This document shows positions 54,337-63,894 of a DNA stretch of 64,000 nt, in pieces. This DNA comes from Ahrensia sp. (lineage in GTDB: Bacteria; Pseudomonadota; Alphaproteobacteria; Rhizobiales; Rhizobiaceae). The stretch spans positions 186,001-250,000 of the forward strand of contig JAPPOQ010000033.1 in the NCBI GenBank assembly GCA_028817895.1, written 5' to 3'. A model generated the notes under the pieces. That model saw only the letters and a program-made list of their open reading frames with translations, was not told the origin of the DNA and did no database searches. The stretch's first letter is position 1; the number at the start of each line of letters is the position of its first letter. Both the position numbers and the translations under genes were made by a program.

Positions 54337-56433
54337 CTACCGCCCCTCGCGCGCCCAGGTTCCGGCGAGCATCATCAACAACGCTGCCAGCCCCAGAATT
54401 CCCGCGAAAAGAGGCAGTGTGGTGATACCCTTCAAAACGCTGGATTCAGTTGTGCGAAAGCCCATCCAGCCGGATCCGGAAGCAGTGCCACTGCTGCGCA
54501 CTGGCACGATACGCGGCAATGACCGTGCGGGATTTTCTTTTGCGATGCGTGTCACCAGCCCACCGGTTTCAGTGGCAATGGGTGAGATGGCCTGGGTGGT
54601 GGAAATGATTTGCGAGTATTCCCGGGGATTAGCAGGCCCGACATTTGTCAGCGCTGTCAGATCGCCATTTGCGATGCGGTACAATCCAAGCGCGTCTGCC
54701 TCATATTGGGCAACAAAGCGACCATCACCCTCGTCGGAGAAGCCGAGCGTGATGGTCTCGCCGCCGGGCGTGATCATCTGAACGTTGCCGGGGGCATCGC
54801 CCATCGTCTGGCGCTCAATGATGATGCGATTGCCTTCCGCAGTGGCACGCAAGGCTTCCTCGTCGAGCTCCGGCTCCTTCATCAACCAATGGCCGAGACG
54901 GCGCAGCAATTGCGTATGCGGTCCACCGCCTTCGAAGCCACGCGCCCACAGCCAGACGTGATCTGACATCAGCATGGCGACGCGGCCTTCTTCCGTTCGA
55001 TTCAGCACCAGCAAGGGCGCATCGCCGGGGCCTTCCATGACGATGTCGCCCTGCGGGTTTGCACCTTCGATGAGGCGGAACCATCGGCTCCAGTCCGGCG
55101 GTACGTTTGATCCGCGCGGCTGCAAGCCGTCGAGATCACGGGTTACGGGGTGACGCCGCCCGGCATCCGACACGCGCGCGCGAAATGGTTCCTCGATCAC
55201 GTTCCCGGTTGGTTCAAGCGGCAGAACGCTTGCCAGCGGCGTGCGGTGAATGCTCGAAATATCGGCATGTTCTGGTCCGGCAGCGACAAGTATGGCACCA
55301 CCATCGCTGACATAGCGGGCGATATTGTCGAAATACAAAACTGGCAACACGCCGCGACGCTGATAGCGGTCAAAGATGATCAGATCGAATTCGTCGATCT
55401 TCTCGATAAACAATTCGCGGGTTGGAAAGGCGATCAGCGAAAGCTGATTGATCGGCGTTCCGTCCTGCTTCTCGGGTGGTCGCAAAATGGTGAAATGCAC
55501 CAGATCGACCGAGGCATCAGATTTCAACAGATTGCGCCAGGTTCGCTCGCCCGCATGGGGCTCCCCCGAGACAAGCAGCACGCGCAAATTCTCGCGAATG
55601 CCGTCCATCACGGTGAATGCCGAATTGTTGACATCAGTGAGCTCGTTTTCGGCAAGTTCGGCGCGAAACTCGATGATGGTTTTGCCGCCATGCGGCACAT
55701 CGAAATAGAACTTCGCTTCTTCGCCGGGCTGAATCTGTTCCACGGAAACCACTTCGCCATCAATCAGCACGGTGACATCGACAAAACCGGCTTCGTCGAT
55801 ATTGGCGTCTGACACCCTGTAATCGATCTGATGGCTCTGGCCGACAATGCCGAAGCGTGGGGCCTGCAGGATTTCAATGCGACGATCGCGATCTTCCTGC
55901 GCTCCCGTGATCAGGGCATGAACCGGCGCGTTAAAGCCAAGCTGAGACGCGGCTTCCGGGATGTCGTGAACCTGCCCGTCCGTGATCATGACAACGCCGC
56001 CGATCTGGTCCGGCGGAACATCCTGAAGGGCAGACTTTACAGCGGTGAACAGGGCGGTCGATGCGTCGTTCTTGTCTCCAATGCTCGCATTGCGAAACGG
56101 CACCTGGCGCAATTCAAACTGCGGAAAGCGCTGCATCAAGGCGTTGAGGGAATCCCGCGTCGCGATGGACTGTTCCTCGCGTCCATCCAGCTTCTGGCTG
56201 TCGGAAAAATCGGTCACCACAGCAACAACGGTTTTGAGTGGTTCGCGCTCTTCGCGGATGACAGATGGGTTGGCGAGCGCCAGCGCCAGCGCAGCCCATG
56301 CTGCAAATCGCAACCATCCACCCCGCAGCTTTCGGAAGAGACCGTACAGCGCCAGCAAGCCCGCCGCAGCGACGATGGCAGCGATGACGGGCCACGGGAA
56401 AAGGGGCGCGAAGCCGATGGTGAAGTCGCTCAT
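54337..56433 (-). CDS. Membrane protein with VWA-like and glutamine-amidotransferase-like regions (MoxR operon)
   Basis: This 698-residue protein starts by ATGA overlap with the DUF4159 gene. Two helices at the N-terminus (about 10-60) precede a region resembling a von Willebrand A fold (VVAVVTDFSDSQKLDG; GGVVMITDGQVHDIP). A beta-rich middle and a class I glutamine-amidotransferase-like domain (about 330-520; YVSDGGAILVAAGPEHA) follow, without an obvious catalytic cysteine. A final helix closes the protein. It is the last gene of the MoxR-DUF58-DUF4159 set. Exact function unknown; a structural or chaperone-assembly role at the membrane is inferred from the operon. Confidence 0.8.
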   Translation of the reverse strand: MSDFTIGFAPLFPWPVIAAIVAAAGLLALYGLFRKLRGGWLRFAAWAALALALANPSVIREEREPLKTVVAVVTDFSDSQKLDGREEQSIATRDSLNALMQRFPQFELRQVPFRNASIGDKNDASTALFTAVKSALQDVPPDQIGGVVMITDGQVHDIPEAASQLGFNAPVHALITGAQEDRDRRIEILQAPRFGIVGQSHQIDYRVSDANIDEAGFVDVTVLIDGEVVSVEQIQPGEEAKFYFDVPHGGKTIIEFRAELAENELTDVNNSAFTVMDGIRENLRVLLVSGEPHAGERTWRNLLKSDASVDLVHFTILRPPEKQDGTPINQLSLIAFPTRELFIEKIDEFDLIIFDRYQRRGVLPVLYFDNIARYVSDGGAILVAAGPEHADISSIHRTPLASVLPLEPTGNVIEEPFRARVSDAGRRHPVTRDLDGLQPRGSNVPPDWSRWFRLIEGANPQGDIVMEGPGDAPLLVLNRTEEGRVAMLMSDHVWLWARGFEGGGPHTQLLRRLGHWLMKEPELDEEALRATAEGNRIIIERQTMGDAPGNVQMITPGGETITLGFSDEGDGRFVAQYEADALGLYRIANGDLTALTNVGPANPREYSQIISTTQAISPIATETGGLVTRIAKENPARSLPRIVPVRSSGTASGSGWMGFRTTESSVLKGITTLPLFAGILGLAALLMMLAGTWAREGR

Positions 56434-59261
56434 TGGCCCAGTCTCTCCAGCAGAGCCGGGATATGCACCTGATCGGACTTATAGTTGCCCGTGAGCGTGT
56501 ACATCACGATGTTGACCCCCGTGCGATAGGCATAGACGCGTTGCGTTGGGTTGGGCGGCACGATGGGGAGAGACGGTGCGCCGTCCGCCTCCACTGCCCA
56601 CGCCCCTGCGAGATCGTTCGACGTGATCATAATGGACGAGACACCATCACCCAGCCTTGTTGGTCGGTCTGGAGAAGCTTCCTCTTCGACCGCGGAGCTT
56701 TCCACCCACAACTGTCCGTCGAGATAGCGCCCGGGAAAGACGTTGAGCAGATAAAAGGCACGCGTCAGCACGTGATCCTCAGGGACCGGCTCAAGCGGCG
56801 GCACATCCAGCGCGGCCAGAATGTCGCGCAGGCGCTGCGTGGCCGGGGTCACGCCGCCACCTCCGAAGCCTCCGGAAAGCTGGTCGCGCGTGTCGAAGAT
56901 CACGCTGCCGCCCTGTTTCATGAACGCATCAACGCGCGCCATTGCATCGGCGTCGGGCACAGGGGAGTCGGCATCAACCGGCCAGTAAAGTAGCGGGTAA
57001 AACACCAGTTCGTCGCTTGCAATATCGACACCAACCGGTTCTCCAGGCTCCAGCGAGGTGCGCGAAGCGATGAAGGCGGTGAGGCCAACAAGGCCCTTAC
57101 GGCTAACCTCGTCCAGTCGGCCGATGCCGGTTTGCACATAGGCAAGCCGGGTGCGCAATGTGTTCTCAAAATCGACGACCGCATCGGCCTCTGCCGCGCT
57201 TTGCGCCCACGCTGATTGCGGGGTGAACATCATGAAGGCGAGCGCCATCGCGGCCGCACCACCGGCAAGCTGCGCCCGCCGCCGCAAAGCTCCGCCCATC
57301 CACAAGACGGCCAGACAATCCAGCGCAAGCAGCAGCACCGCGGCAGCAAGCAGCCAAGGTCGCATGTTGAGAGCCTCCGTCGCTGTCATCGATCGCTCTA
57401 CGGCACCATCGGGCAGGGTGTCTGTGTCGAAAAGCGTCAACTCCGCATCGCCGCGAAACAGATTAAGGGCAACGAACGCGTCATTCGTGCCATACAGGCC
57501 GGGAGGGTTCTCGAGGGAAACAGGTGTGGTCAGAGCCGCCGAAGCGAGCAGGGGCCGTGCCTGTGCATCCGGTTGCCCGAGCTGTCCGAAGCCGTCAAGC
57601 AAGCGAAGTGGCGGCAGCGCGACATCGTCTTGATTGTTGGAACCTTCGCTGTTTAGTCGTGCCCGGTCTGCTGCTATCGCGCCATTGGATACGGCCACAA
57701 TGCGTCGCAGCATGTCCACGAAGGCGCCAGAAAGCGGAAGGTTTGACCAGCCCGCATCGGCGCTCACATGAAACAGCACGATCCAACCCTGGCCGCGCTG
57801 CGTTGCCGTTACGAGTGGTGTCCCGTCGGCCAGACTCGCCCAGGTTTTGCGCTCAAGATCGATCGATGGCTCTGCCAAAACCTGCCGAGACACGGTGACA
57901 TCCGGCGGGACGGTGAGGCCGTCAAACGGGCTTTGTACGCTGAAGGCCGCAAGCGGCTGCGCTTCACCCCAGGTTAGCGTACCACCGAGGCTTCGGTCAC
58001 CGCGCCGAAGGTCCACGGGCACGAGGCGGTCGTCGCTGGCTGATGCGAGACGGGGCCCCGCAAACCGCACCAGCATACCGCCGCGTTCGATCCAACTTTC
58101 GATGCTGCGCAAAGCGGCGTCGGGCAGGGTGCCAATATCGGCGAGGACGAGTGTTGACGCGCCTTCTTCGATCAGTTGGGGGATGGATTCGGTGAGATTG
58201 GCGGAATCGCTTTCCCGCACCTCGCTGAAGGGGCCGAGTGCACGCGATATGTAATAGAGCGGCGAAAGCAGGGGTTGTTCAGCCTGATCCGCCTTGGCGC
58301 CAGAGATCAACCCGACCCGCCGCCGCCGGAAACGCTCGTCCAGCAGTTGAACGGCGCCAGCATGATCGGCATCGTCAATGGCAACGCGCACCACTTCGTT
58401 GCGCAACTCAACGGGCAGGTCGAAAGGCGCTTGGGCTTCGGTCTGTCCACTTTCAAAGGCGAAGTCCGCCTGCGACAGAGAGCGGCCCTGAGCATCAAAG
58501 GCGGTGATGCGACCGCTCTGCAAACTTGCGGAGGCGGCGCGGCGAAGCGCAACGGTTAGGGAGTCAGGATTGTTGGCGACTGATGAAGCAGCGACCAGAT
58601 CGTTTCCTGCACCATCGAAGAAGAAGATTTGCTGCGCATTCAATCCGCCAAGTGCCCGCGCGAATTGCTCGCTACCGGCCTGACTTAACCCGCTGGACAG
58701 CCAAATCACCGTCTCGAAGCTTCCCTGCGGCAATTCACTCAGCTTTCCAGCGAGTGGCGCATAGTCGGTACGCAGGGGAGTGGGGGCGGCTGCGGCCAGC
58801 CTTCGGGTGGCTTCAGCGGCATCTGTTGCGGCAAGGCTGGCCTTTGCACCTTCGCTCGTCATCGTCAGAACAACTGGACGCGAAGACTGGTTTGCTTCTT
58901 CCAGCAATTGCGCTGCCGTATCGCTGCGGGCTTGCCAATCGGCACCACTTTCCCATCCATTTTCAACCACGATGAGAACCGGCCCGTCGCCCGAAAGTGT
59001 CTTGTCCTGCGCGTTCCAGACCGGTTCTGACAGAGCGAGGATGATCAAAGCTGCCATTGCAAGGCGCAGCAGCGTCAACCACCAGGGGCTGTGCGCCGGA
59101 GTCTCTTCCTTTTTGGGAAGTTCCATCAGCAACCGTGTCGGCGGAAACACTTCTTGTTTGGCGCGCGGCGGGGTCAACCGCAGCAGCCACCAGATCACGG
59201 GCAAGGCCAAAAGGCCGATCAGGACTGCCGGCGCCAGAAAGGTGAAACCGAGCAGGGTCAC
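56430..59261 (-). CDS. BatA-like/DUF4159-domain membrane protein
   Basis: GTG 59261 overlaps the DUF58 stop (GTGA), giving 943 residues. An N-terminal BatA-type double-helix segment (LGFTFLAPAVLIGLLALPVIWWLLRL...PP) is followed by VWA-like sequence. The middle helices (about 635-690) precede a C-terminal DUF4159 domain (about 715-943; ELVFYPLLYWPVDAD, GGSVIFDTRDQ). The protein probably spans the inner membrane with periplasmic domains. It works with MoxR and DUF58 in a widespread alphaproteobacterial gene set of uncertain role. Confidence 0.88.
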   Translation of the reverse strand: MTLLGFTFLAPAVLIGLLALPVIWWLLRLTPPRAKQEVFPPTRLLMELPKKEETPAHSPWWLTLLRLAMAALIILALSEPVWNAQDKTLSGDGPVLIVVENGWESGADWQARSDTAAQLLEEANQSSRPVVLTMTSEGAKASLAATDAAEATRRLAAAAPTPLRTDYAPLAGKLSELPQGSFETVIWLSSGLSQAGSEQFARALGGLNAQQIFFFDGAGNDLVAASSVANNPDSLTVALRRAASASLQSGRITAFDAQGRSLSQADFAFESGQTEAQAPFDLPVELRNEVVRVAIDDADHAGAVQLLDERFRRRRVGLISGAKADQAEQPLLSPLYYISRALGPFSEVRESDSANLTESIPQLIEEGASTLVLADIGTLPDAALRSIESWIERGGMLVRFAGPRLASASDDRLVPVDLRRGDRSLGGTLTWGEAQPLAAFSVQSPFDGLTVPPDVTVSRQVLAEPSIDLERKTWASLADGTPLVTATQRGQGWIVLFHVSADAGWSNLPLSGAFVDMLRRIVAVSNGAIAADRARLNSEGSNNQDDVALPPLRLLDGFGQLGQPDAQARPLLASAALTTPVSLENPPGLYGTNDAFVALNLFRGDAELTLFDTDTLPDGAVERSMTATEALNMRPWLLAAAVLLLALDCLAVLWMGGALRRRAQLAGGAAAMALAFMMFTPQSAWAQSAAEADAVVDFENTLRTRLAYVQTGIGRLDEVSRKGLVGLTAFIASRTSLEPGEPVGVDIASDELVFYPLLYWPVDADSPVPDADAMARVDAFMKQGGSVIFDTRDQLSGGFGGGGVTPATQRLRDILAALDVPPLEPVPEDHVLTRAFYLLNVFPGRYLDGQLWVESSAVEEEASPDRPTRLGDGVSSIMITSNDLAGAWAVEADGAPSLPIVPPNPTQRVYAYRTGVNIVMYTLTGNYKSDQVHIPALLERLGQ

Positions 59262-60172
59262 GAGGCGAACCCTCCGCCCTGACCAGTCAGCCGCATGTGA
59301 AGTGCCACAAGCGCTGTCGAAGCCAATGATCCAGTGCTGTGGCGCACGAAGTTCCAGCCGAGGCGTTTGCAGTGCCGAGCAAGCGTCTCGCTGCGCGCAG
59401 AGAACAGAGCTGTGTAGTCGTCACGAATTGTTTCGGCCCGCCCATAGGTCAATTGTTCGCCGGTCTCAGGGTCGCGAAACTGCGTGCGACCCGTGAAGGG
59501 AAAGCGTTGTTCCGCTGGATCATAAACCTGCACCAGAGCGCCGTTGATGCCATCACGAGCCAATCGATTGACCCGGTCCAGCGTCTCTTCAAGCGGCGTC
59601 AGAAAATCGGAAATCATGACAAAATGAGCGCGATTGCGCAGTTGCGACGTTTCTGGAAAGCCGCCATCGGCAGACTTCGCCAGCACCAATTCGGCTGCTA
59701 TCCGTTCAGCGGCGTTTCTGCTGCTGATCGCGCGGGTCACGCCCGGCCAGCCGACCTTTTCGCCGCTCTTTGCGAGAACCTCAATCAGCGCCAGCGCCAG
59801 CACCAGCGCGCGTGACTGTTTCGAGACTTCGACCGTTTCTGAGCGATAAAGCATGGAGGGCGAGGCATCCGCCCAAACCCAGACGGTTTGCGCGGCCTCC
59901 CATTCCTGGTCGCGCACATAAAGCGAGTCTTCGCGGGCAGAGCGACGCCAGTCGATGCGTGCCGTGCCTTCAGTTGCATCATAGGGTCTAAACTGCCAGA
60001 ATGTGTCGCCAATTCCGCGACGTTTCCGGCCATGCCAACCACCGGTCACGCTGTTTGCAATGCGCTGCGCTTCGACCAGCAGATCGGGGATCAGAGCGGC
60101 GCGCGCACGGGATCGCGCCAGAACTTCCGGCCCGGTTTGCGTCTCAGCGGTTGATCCGATGGATACGGCCAA
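59258..60172 (-). CDS. DUF58-domain protein
   Basis: This 304-residue protein shows the DUF58 core: GRKRRGIGDTFWQFRPYDATEGTARIDWRRSARED near residue 50, then VWADASPSMLYRS, a MIDAS-like DxSxS segment of the VWA fold. MoxR-type AAA ATPases act with DUF58 and VWA proteins as metal-insertion or complex-assembly chaperones. It follows moxR after 3 bp and overlaps the DUF4159 gene by 4 bp. Confidence 0.92.
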   Translation of the reverse strand: MAVSIGSTAETQTGPEVLARSRARAALIPDLLVEAQRIANSVTGGWHGRKRRGIGDTFWQFRPYDATEGTARIDWRRSAREDSLYVRDQEWEAAQTVWVWADASPSMLYRSETVEVSKQSRALVLALALIEVLAKSGEKVGWPGVTRAISSRNAAERIAAELVLAKSADGGFPETSQLRNRAHFVMISDFLTPLEETLDRVNRLARDGINGALVQVYDPAEQRFPFTGRTQFRDPETGEQLTYGRAETIRDDYTALFSARSETLARHCKRLGWNFVRHSTGSLASTALVALHMRLTGQGGGFAS

Positions 60173-60175
60173 GGC

Positions 60176-61198
60176 TTACATCCAGGCCTTTTTCAATTCT
60201 GCAATCACTTGTCGAACGCCCACACCTTCTGCTCTCGCGGCAAAGTTGAGCGCCATACGGTGCTGCAAGACCGGTTCTGCAAGCGCGACCACGTCGTCGA
60301 CGGAAGGGGCCAGACGCCCGTCGAGCAAAGCGCGGGCGCGTACGGTGAGCATCAAGGCCTGCGAAGCGCGCGGACCCGGACCCCAGGCGATATGCCGGAT
60401 TGGATCATCATCGGCGACGTCCGTTCCGTCCTCAGCCGGTCTCGCGGAGCGCACCAGTCCGAGTATGGCTTCCACGACGCTTTCACCAACGGGCATGCGC
60501 CGCACCAGCGCCTGGATTTCGGCAAGCCGTGCCGTGTCCATTGCCGGGCTGGCCGTTGCCTCGCCGCTGCCGGTGGTTTCAAGCAAAATGCGCCGTTCGG
60601 TTTCGAGATCGGGATAGCGCACGTCAATCTGCATCAAAAAGCGGTCAAGCTGCGCTTCGGGAAGGGGATAGGTGCCTTCCTGCTCAAGGGGGTTTTGCGT
60701 GGCCAGCACATGAAACGGCGCAGGCAGATCGTGGCGTTTGCCCGCAATCGTGACGTGATATTCCTGCATGGATTGCAGTAGAGCCGACTGAGTGCGCGGG
60801 CTGGCACGGTTGATCTCGTCCGCCATCAGCAGTTGGGCAAAAATCGGCCCCTTAACGAAGCGGAAGGACCGCGAGCCATCGCCATCCCGATCAAGGATCT
60901 CTGACCCCAGAATATCGGACGGCATCAAATCGGGTGTGAATTGGATGCGGCTTGAATCAAGCCCCAGTACAGTGCCCAGCGTGTCCACAAGCTTGGTTTT
61001 GGCAAGGCCTGGCAGACCGACGAGCAGCGCGTGACCGCCAGCCAGGATGGTAACCAGCGCATTATTGACCACCTCTTCCTGTCCGAATACCACAGACCCG
61101 ATGGCGGCTTTGGCCTCAGCCACGCTTGCTACGGCAGATTCGGCCTGTGCAACCAGTTCCTTGTCGTCAACAACTGGTGTGTTGCTCATATCGCTCAT
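60176..61198 (-). CDS. MoxR-family AAA+ ATPase
   Basis: ATG 61198 gives 340 residues and follows an AAGGA ribosome site; the ORF-track start at 61249 is less likely. Motifs include Walker A GLPGLAKTKLV near residue 85, Walker B LLMADEINRASP, and sensor 1 FHVLATQNPLEQEGTYPLPEAQLDRFLM. MoxR ATPases remodel or mature partner proteins, probably the VWA-type products of the next three genes. It is the first gene of this four-gene operon and divergent from the DUF1285 gene. Confidence 0.93.
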   Translation of the reverse strand: MSDMSNTPVVDDKELVAQAESAVASVAEAKAAIGSVVFGQEEVVNNALVTILAGGHALLVGLPGLAKTKLVDTLGTVLGLDSSRIQFTPDLMPSDILGSEILDRDGDGSRSFRFVKGPIFAQLLMADEINRASPRTQSALLQSMQEYHVTIAGKRHDLPAPFHVLATQNPLEQEGTYPLPEAQLDRFLMQIDVRYPDLETERRILLETTGSGEATASPAMDTARLAEIQALVRRMPVGESVVEAILGLVRSARPAEDGTDVADDDPIRHIAWGPGPRASQALMLTVRARALLDGRLAPSVDDVVALAEPVLQHRMALNFAARAEGVGVRQVIAELKKAWM

Positions 61199-61358
61199 GT
61201 GGCAATTGTCCTTGCTGCGCCTCGGGCTTTCGGGGCAAGTATCGTGCATCCGAAGGCGATTGTCCTTGCGTCAGTTTGACATGCAAGCGTTCCAGACAAT
61301 AGCCACTATTTGGCCAGTGTGCCCAGTTTGAGGCGGGGGCTGAAAGGCTGCCCGATTA

Positions 61359-61967
61359 ATGTTCATGAACGCGAGCGAGGAAAGTCCGACCGCCGCATTG
61401 GAAGCCCTTGTCGCCAGGGCCAAACATGCCGGCGACGGCTTGCCGCCGGTCGACAAATGGAATCCGGACTTTTGCGGCGACCTCGATATGGAAATCAAGC
61501 GCGACGGGACATGGTTTTACATGGGAACGCCCATAGGGCGGGCGCCACTGGTGCGGCTGTTTTCGACTGTTCTGCGTAAGGATGAAGACGGAAAGACCTA
61601 TCTTGTTACGCCCGTTGAAAAGGTTGGAATCCGGGTGGAGGACGCCCCCTTTTTGGTGGTCGAAATGAATGTTGCAAAGGCTGAGAATGAACAGGTCATC
61701 ACGTTCCGCACCAATGTTGGCGATCTGGTGGAAGTCGGACCGGACAATCCTTTGCGCTTTGAAATCATTGGTGAAACCGATCAGCTCAAGCCTTATGTTC
61801 TGGTTCGCGGACGGCTGGAAGCGCTTTTGGCGAGGCCCGTGATGTATGAGCTTGTCTCGCATGGAGAGGACATCACGGTCGATGGTGAAACCATGTTTGC
61901 GCTTCGCTCAAAGGGCGCGGTGTTTCCCATCATGCCAAGCGATGAACTGGCGAGGTTGGCTCGTTGA
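61359..61967 (+). CDS. DUF1285-domain protein
   Basis: This 202-residue protein has the DUF1285 layout: PPVDKWNPDFCGDLDMEIKRDGTWFYMGTPIGR near the N-terminus, RLFSTVLRKDEDGKTYLVTPVEK, and a second beta domain ending FALRSKGAVFPIM. The family role is unknown. Its stop overlaps the TTG start of the NUDIX gene, and the trio DUF1285-NUDIX-cca is divergent from the MoxR operon, an arrangement seen in many rhizobia as I recall. Confidence 0.9.
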   Translation: MFMNASEESPTAALEALVARAKHAGDGLPPVDKWNPDFCGDLDMEIKRDGTWFYMGTPIGRAPLVRLFSTVLRKDEDGKTYLVTPVEKVGIRVEDAPFLVVEMNVAKAENEQVITFRTNVGDLVEVGPDNPLRFEIIGETDQLKPYVLVRGRLEALLARPVMYELVSHGEDITVDGETMFALRSKGAVFPIMPSDELARLAR

Positions 61968-62635
61968 GGGACACGAGCTTCGATCGGGACGCCTACAGCT
62001 TTGAGGGCTTTGCCAAGCGTGTCCAGGAGCGCTTTGAATCGCGAGCCGACGTTATGGCGGCGATTGGCGGGGACCACATGCTCAATCCGGGATCGAAGCC
62101 CGGTCTGGTCCAACGCAGCTTTCGCGATGCTGCGGTTTTGATTGCGGCATTTGAACGGGACGGTGACGCTCACATTTTGTTGACCCAGCGCACGGATCAT
62201 CTCAATTCGCATTCGGGGCAGGTGGCGTTTCCCGGTGGCAAGATCGATGATGGCGAATCGGCGCAGCAGGCGGCGCTTCGAGAGGCGCATGAGGAAGTTG
62301 GCCTCGATCCGGGCTCGGTTGAAATACTGGGAACATTTGGAACCTATTATTCGGGTTCTGGCTACAGCATCGCGCCGGTCGTCGGGCTGGTCAGCGGATC
62401 GCCCGAACTGAACGTCAATGAAGATGAGGTCGCCGCCGCATTTGAGGTTCCTCTGCGCTGGTTGATGGATCAGAACCGTCACACGGTCGAAAGTCGCATG
62501 TGGCAAGACGTTGAGCGCTTCTTCTACGTGATGCCCTATCTGGATGAGGCCGTGGCCCCGCCCGTGGAGCGGCGCATATGGGGCGTGACAGCCGGCATGA
62601 TCCGCATGATGCAGGAGCGTCTCTATGGCGGATGA
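61964..62635 (+). CDS. NUDIX hydrolase, CoA pyrophosphatase-like (TTG start)
   Basis: The TTG 61964 start overlaps the DUF1285 stop (TTGA). The 223-residue protein has the CoA-pyrophosphatase subfamily motif LLTQRTDHLNSHSGQVAFPGG running into a full Nudix box GGKIDDGESAQQAALREAHEEVGL near residue 80. It should cleave CoA or acyl-CoA to phosphopantetheine and 3',5'-ADP. It overlaps cca by 11 bp. Confidence 0.92.
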   Translation: MRDTSFDRDAYSFEGFAKRVQERFESRADVMAAIGGDHMLNPGSKPGLVQRSFRDAAVLIAAFERDGDAHILLTQRTDHLNSHSGQVAFPGGKIDDGESAQQAALREAHEEVGLDPGSVEILGTFGTYYSGSGYSIAPVVGLVSGSPELNVNEDEVAAAFEVPLRWLMDQNRHTVESRMWQDVERFFYVMPYLDEAVAPPVERRIWGVTAGMIRMMQERLYGG

Positions 62636-63833
62636 AGTGCTGCTGGATTGGCTCGATGATGAACTGGTTCAAGGTCTGCTGGCACTTTTGAATTCAGGTG
62701 GTGAAGAAGCACGCGTCGCAGGGGGAGCGGTTCGCAATGCGCTGATGGGGCAGCCTGTGGCGGATATCGACATTGCCACGACGATGCTTCCGGATGCGGT
62801 GTCCATGTTGCTCGAGAAGGCCGGCTACAAAATCGTTCCGACCGGAATCGCCCATGGCACGGTCACCGCTGTCGCGAAGGGCCGCGCCTTTGAGATTACG
62901 ACCTTACGGCGCGATGTCGCCACCGATGGACGCCACGCCCAAGTTGCGTTCGGTCGCGACTGGGAGGCCGATGCCAAAAGGCGCGATCTCACGATCAACG
63001 CACTCTATATGGATGCAGACGGCAAGGTGCTTGATCGGGTTGGCGGACTGGCAGACATCGAGGCGCGGGTGGTCCGGTTTGTGGGGGATGCGGACCGGCG
63101 CATCCGCGAAGACTACCTGCGGATTTTGCGGTTTTTCCGTTTCTTTGCCTGGTATGGCCAGCATCGACCAGATGCAGACGGGTTGAAGGCCTGCACCCGG
63201 TTGAAGGGCGGCTTGTCCCATCTCTCAGCCGAAAGGGCCTGGCAGGAATTATCGAAGCTGTTGGCTGCGCCCGACCCCTCCAGAGCGATCTTATGGATGC
63301 GTCAGACAGGCGTGTTGAGCGCGGTTCTGCCTGAATCGGAAAAGTGGGGGATCGATGCGTTGCCGGGCTTGATGGCGGCGGAGCGTGACGAGAAATGGCC
63401 GCCCGATCCGCTGCTGCGCCTGATGGCGATCATACCTCCACGTGTGGACGTCATTGAAGGAATGGTTGCTCGCCTCAAGCTGCCCAACAAGGTTCGAGAC
63501 CGCCTCCATGCCTGGTCGAACCATGCCGTGCCCGACGCGCGTGGCGAGCCCGACCAATTTCGGCGATTGCTGTATCGATCGGATGTCGCGGCGATCACGG
63601 ATAGGCTTCGTCTTGCCATCGCACGACAGGACGAGCACGCCGCGAGCTATCGCAGGCTCTTGACTGAGGCTGAAACTTGGGAAAAGCCGACATTTCCACT
63701 GTCCGGCAAAGACTTGCTCGCGTCGGGCATGGAAGCGGGGCCGCAGGTTTCCAAACGCCTCACGGAACTGGAAGAAGCCTGGATGGAGAGCGACTTTACG
63801 CTCTCCAAAGAGGCGCTATTGTCCCTGTCTTGA
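62625..63833 (+). CDS. cca: CCA tRNA nucleotidyltransferase / poly(A) polymerase family
   Basis: This 402-residue class II enzyme adds or repairs the tRNA 3' CCA end. The head domain shows GGAVRNALMGQPVADIDIATT near residue 30, with the DxD metal site. The neck motif RDLTINALYMDADG and RIREDYLRILRFFRF are present, followed by an alpha-helical body and tail. It overlaps the NUDIX gene, so the two are co-translated. Confidence 0.93.
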   Translation: MADEVLLDWLDDELVQGLLALLNSGGEEARVAGGAVRNALMGQPVADIDIATTMLPDAVSMLLEKAGYKIVPTGIAHGTVTAVAKGRAFEITTLRRDVATDGRHAQVAFGRDWEADAKRRDLTINALYMDADGKVLDRVGGLADIEARVVRFVGDADRRIREDYLRILRFFRFFAWYGQHRPDADGLKACTRLKGGLSHLSAERAWQELSKLLAAPDPSRAILWMRQTGVLSAVLPESEKWGIDALPGLMAAERDEKWPPDPLLRLMAIIPPRVDVIEGMVARLKLPNKVRDRLHAWSNHAVPDARGEPDQFRRLLYRSDVAAITDRLRLAIARQDEHAASYRRLLTEAETWEKPTFPLSGKDLLASGMEAGPQVSKRLTELEEAWMESDFTLSKEALLSLS

Positions 63834-63894
63834 AGGGCCGTGCCCTGAATGTACAGTGCGCATGCGGTGCCATGCACACAGCGGAGGTGATTTG

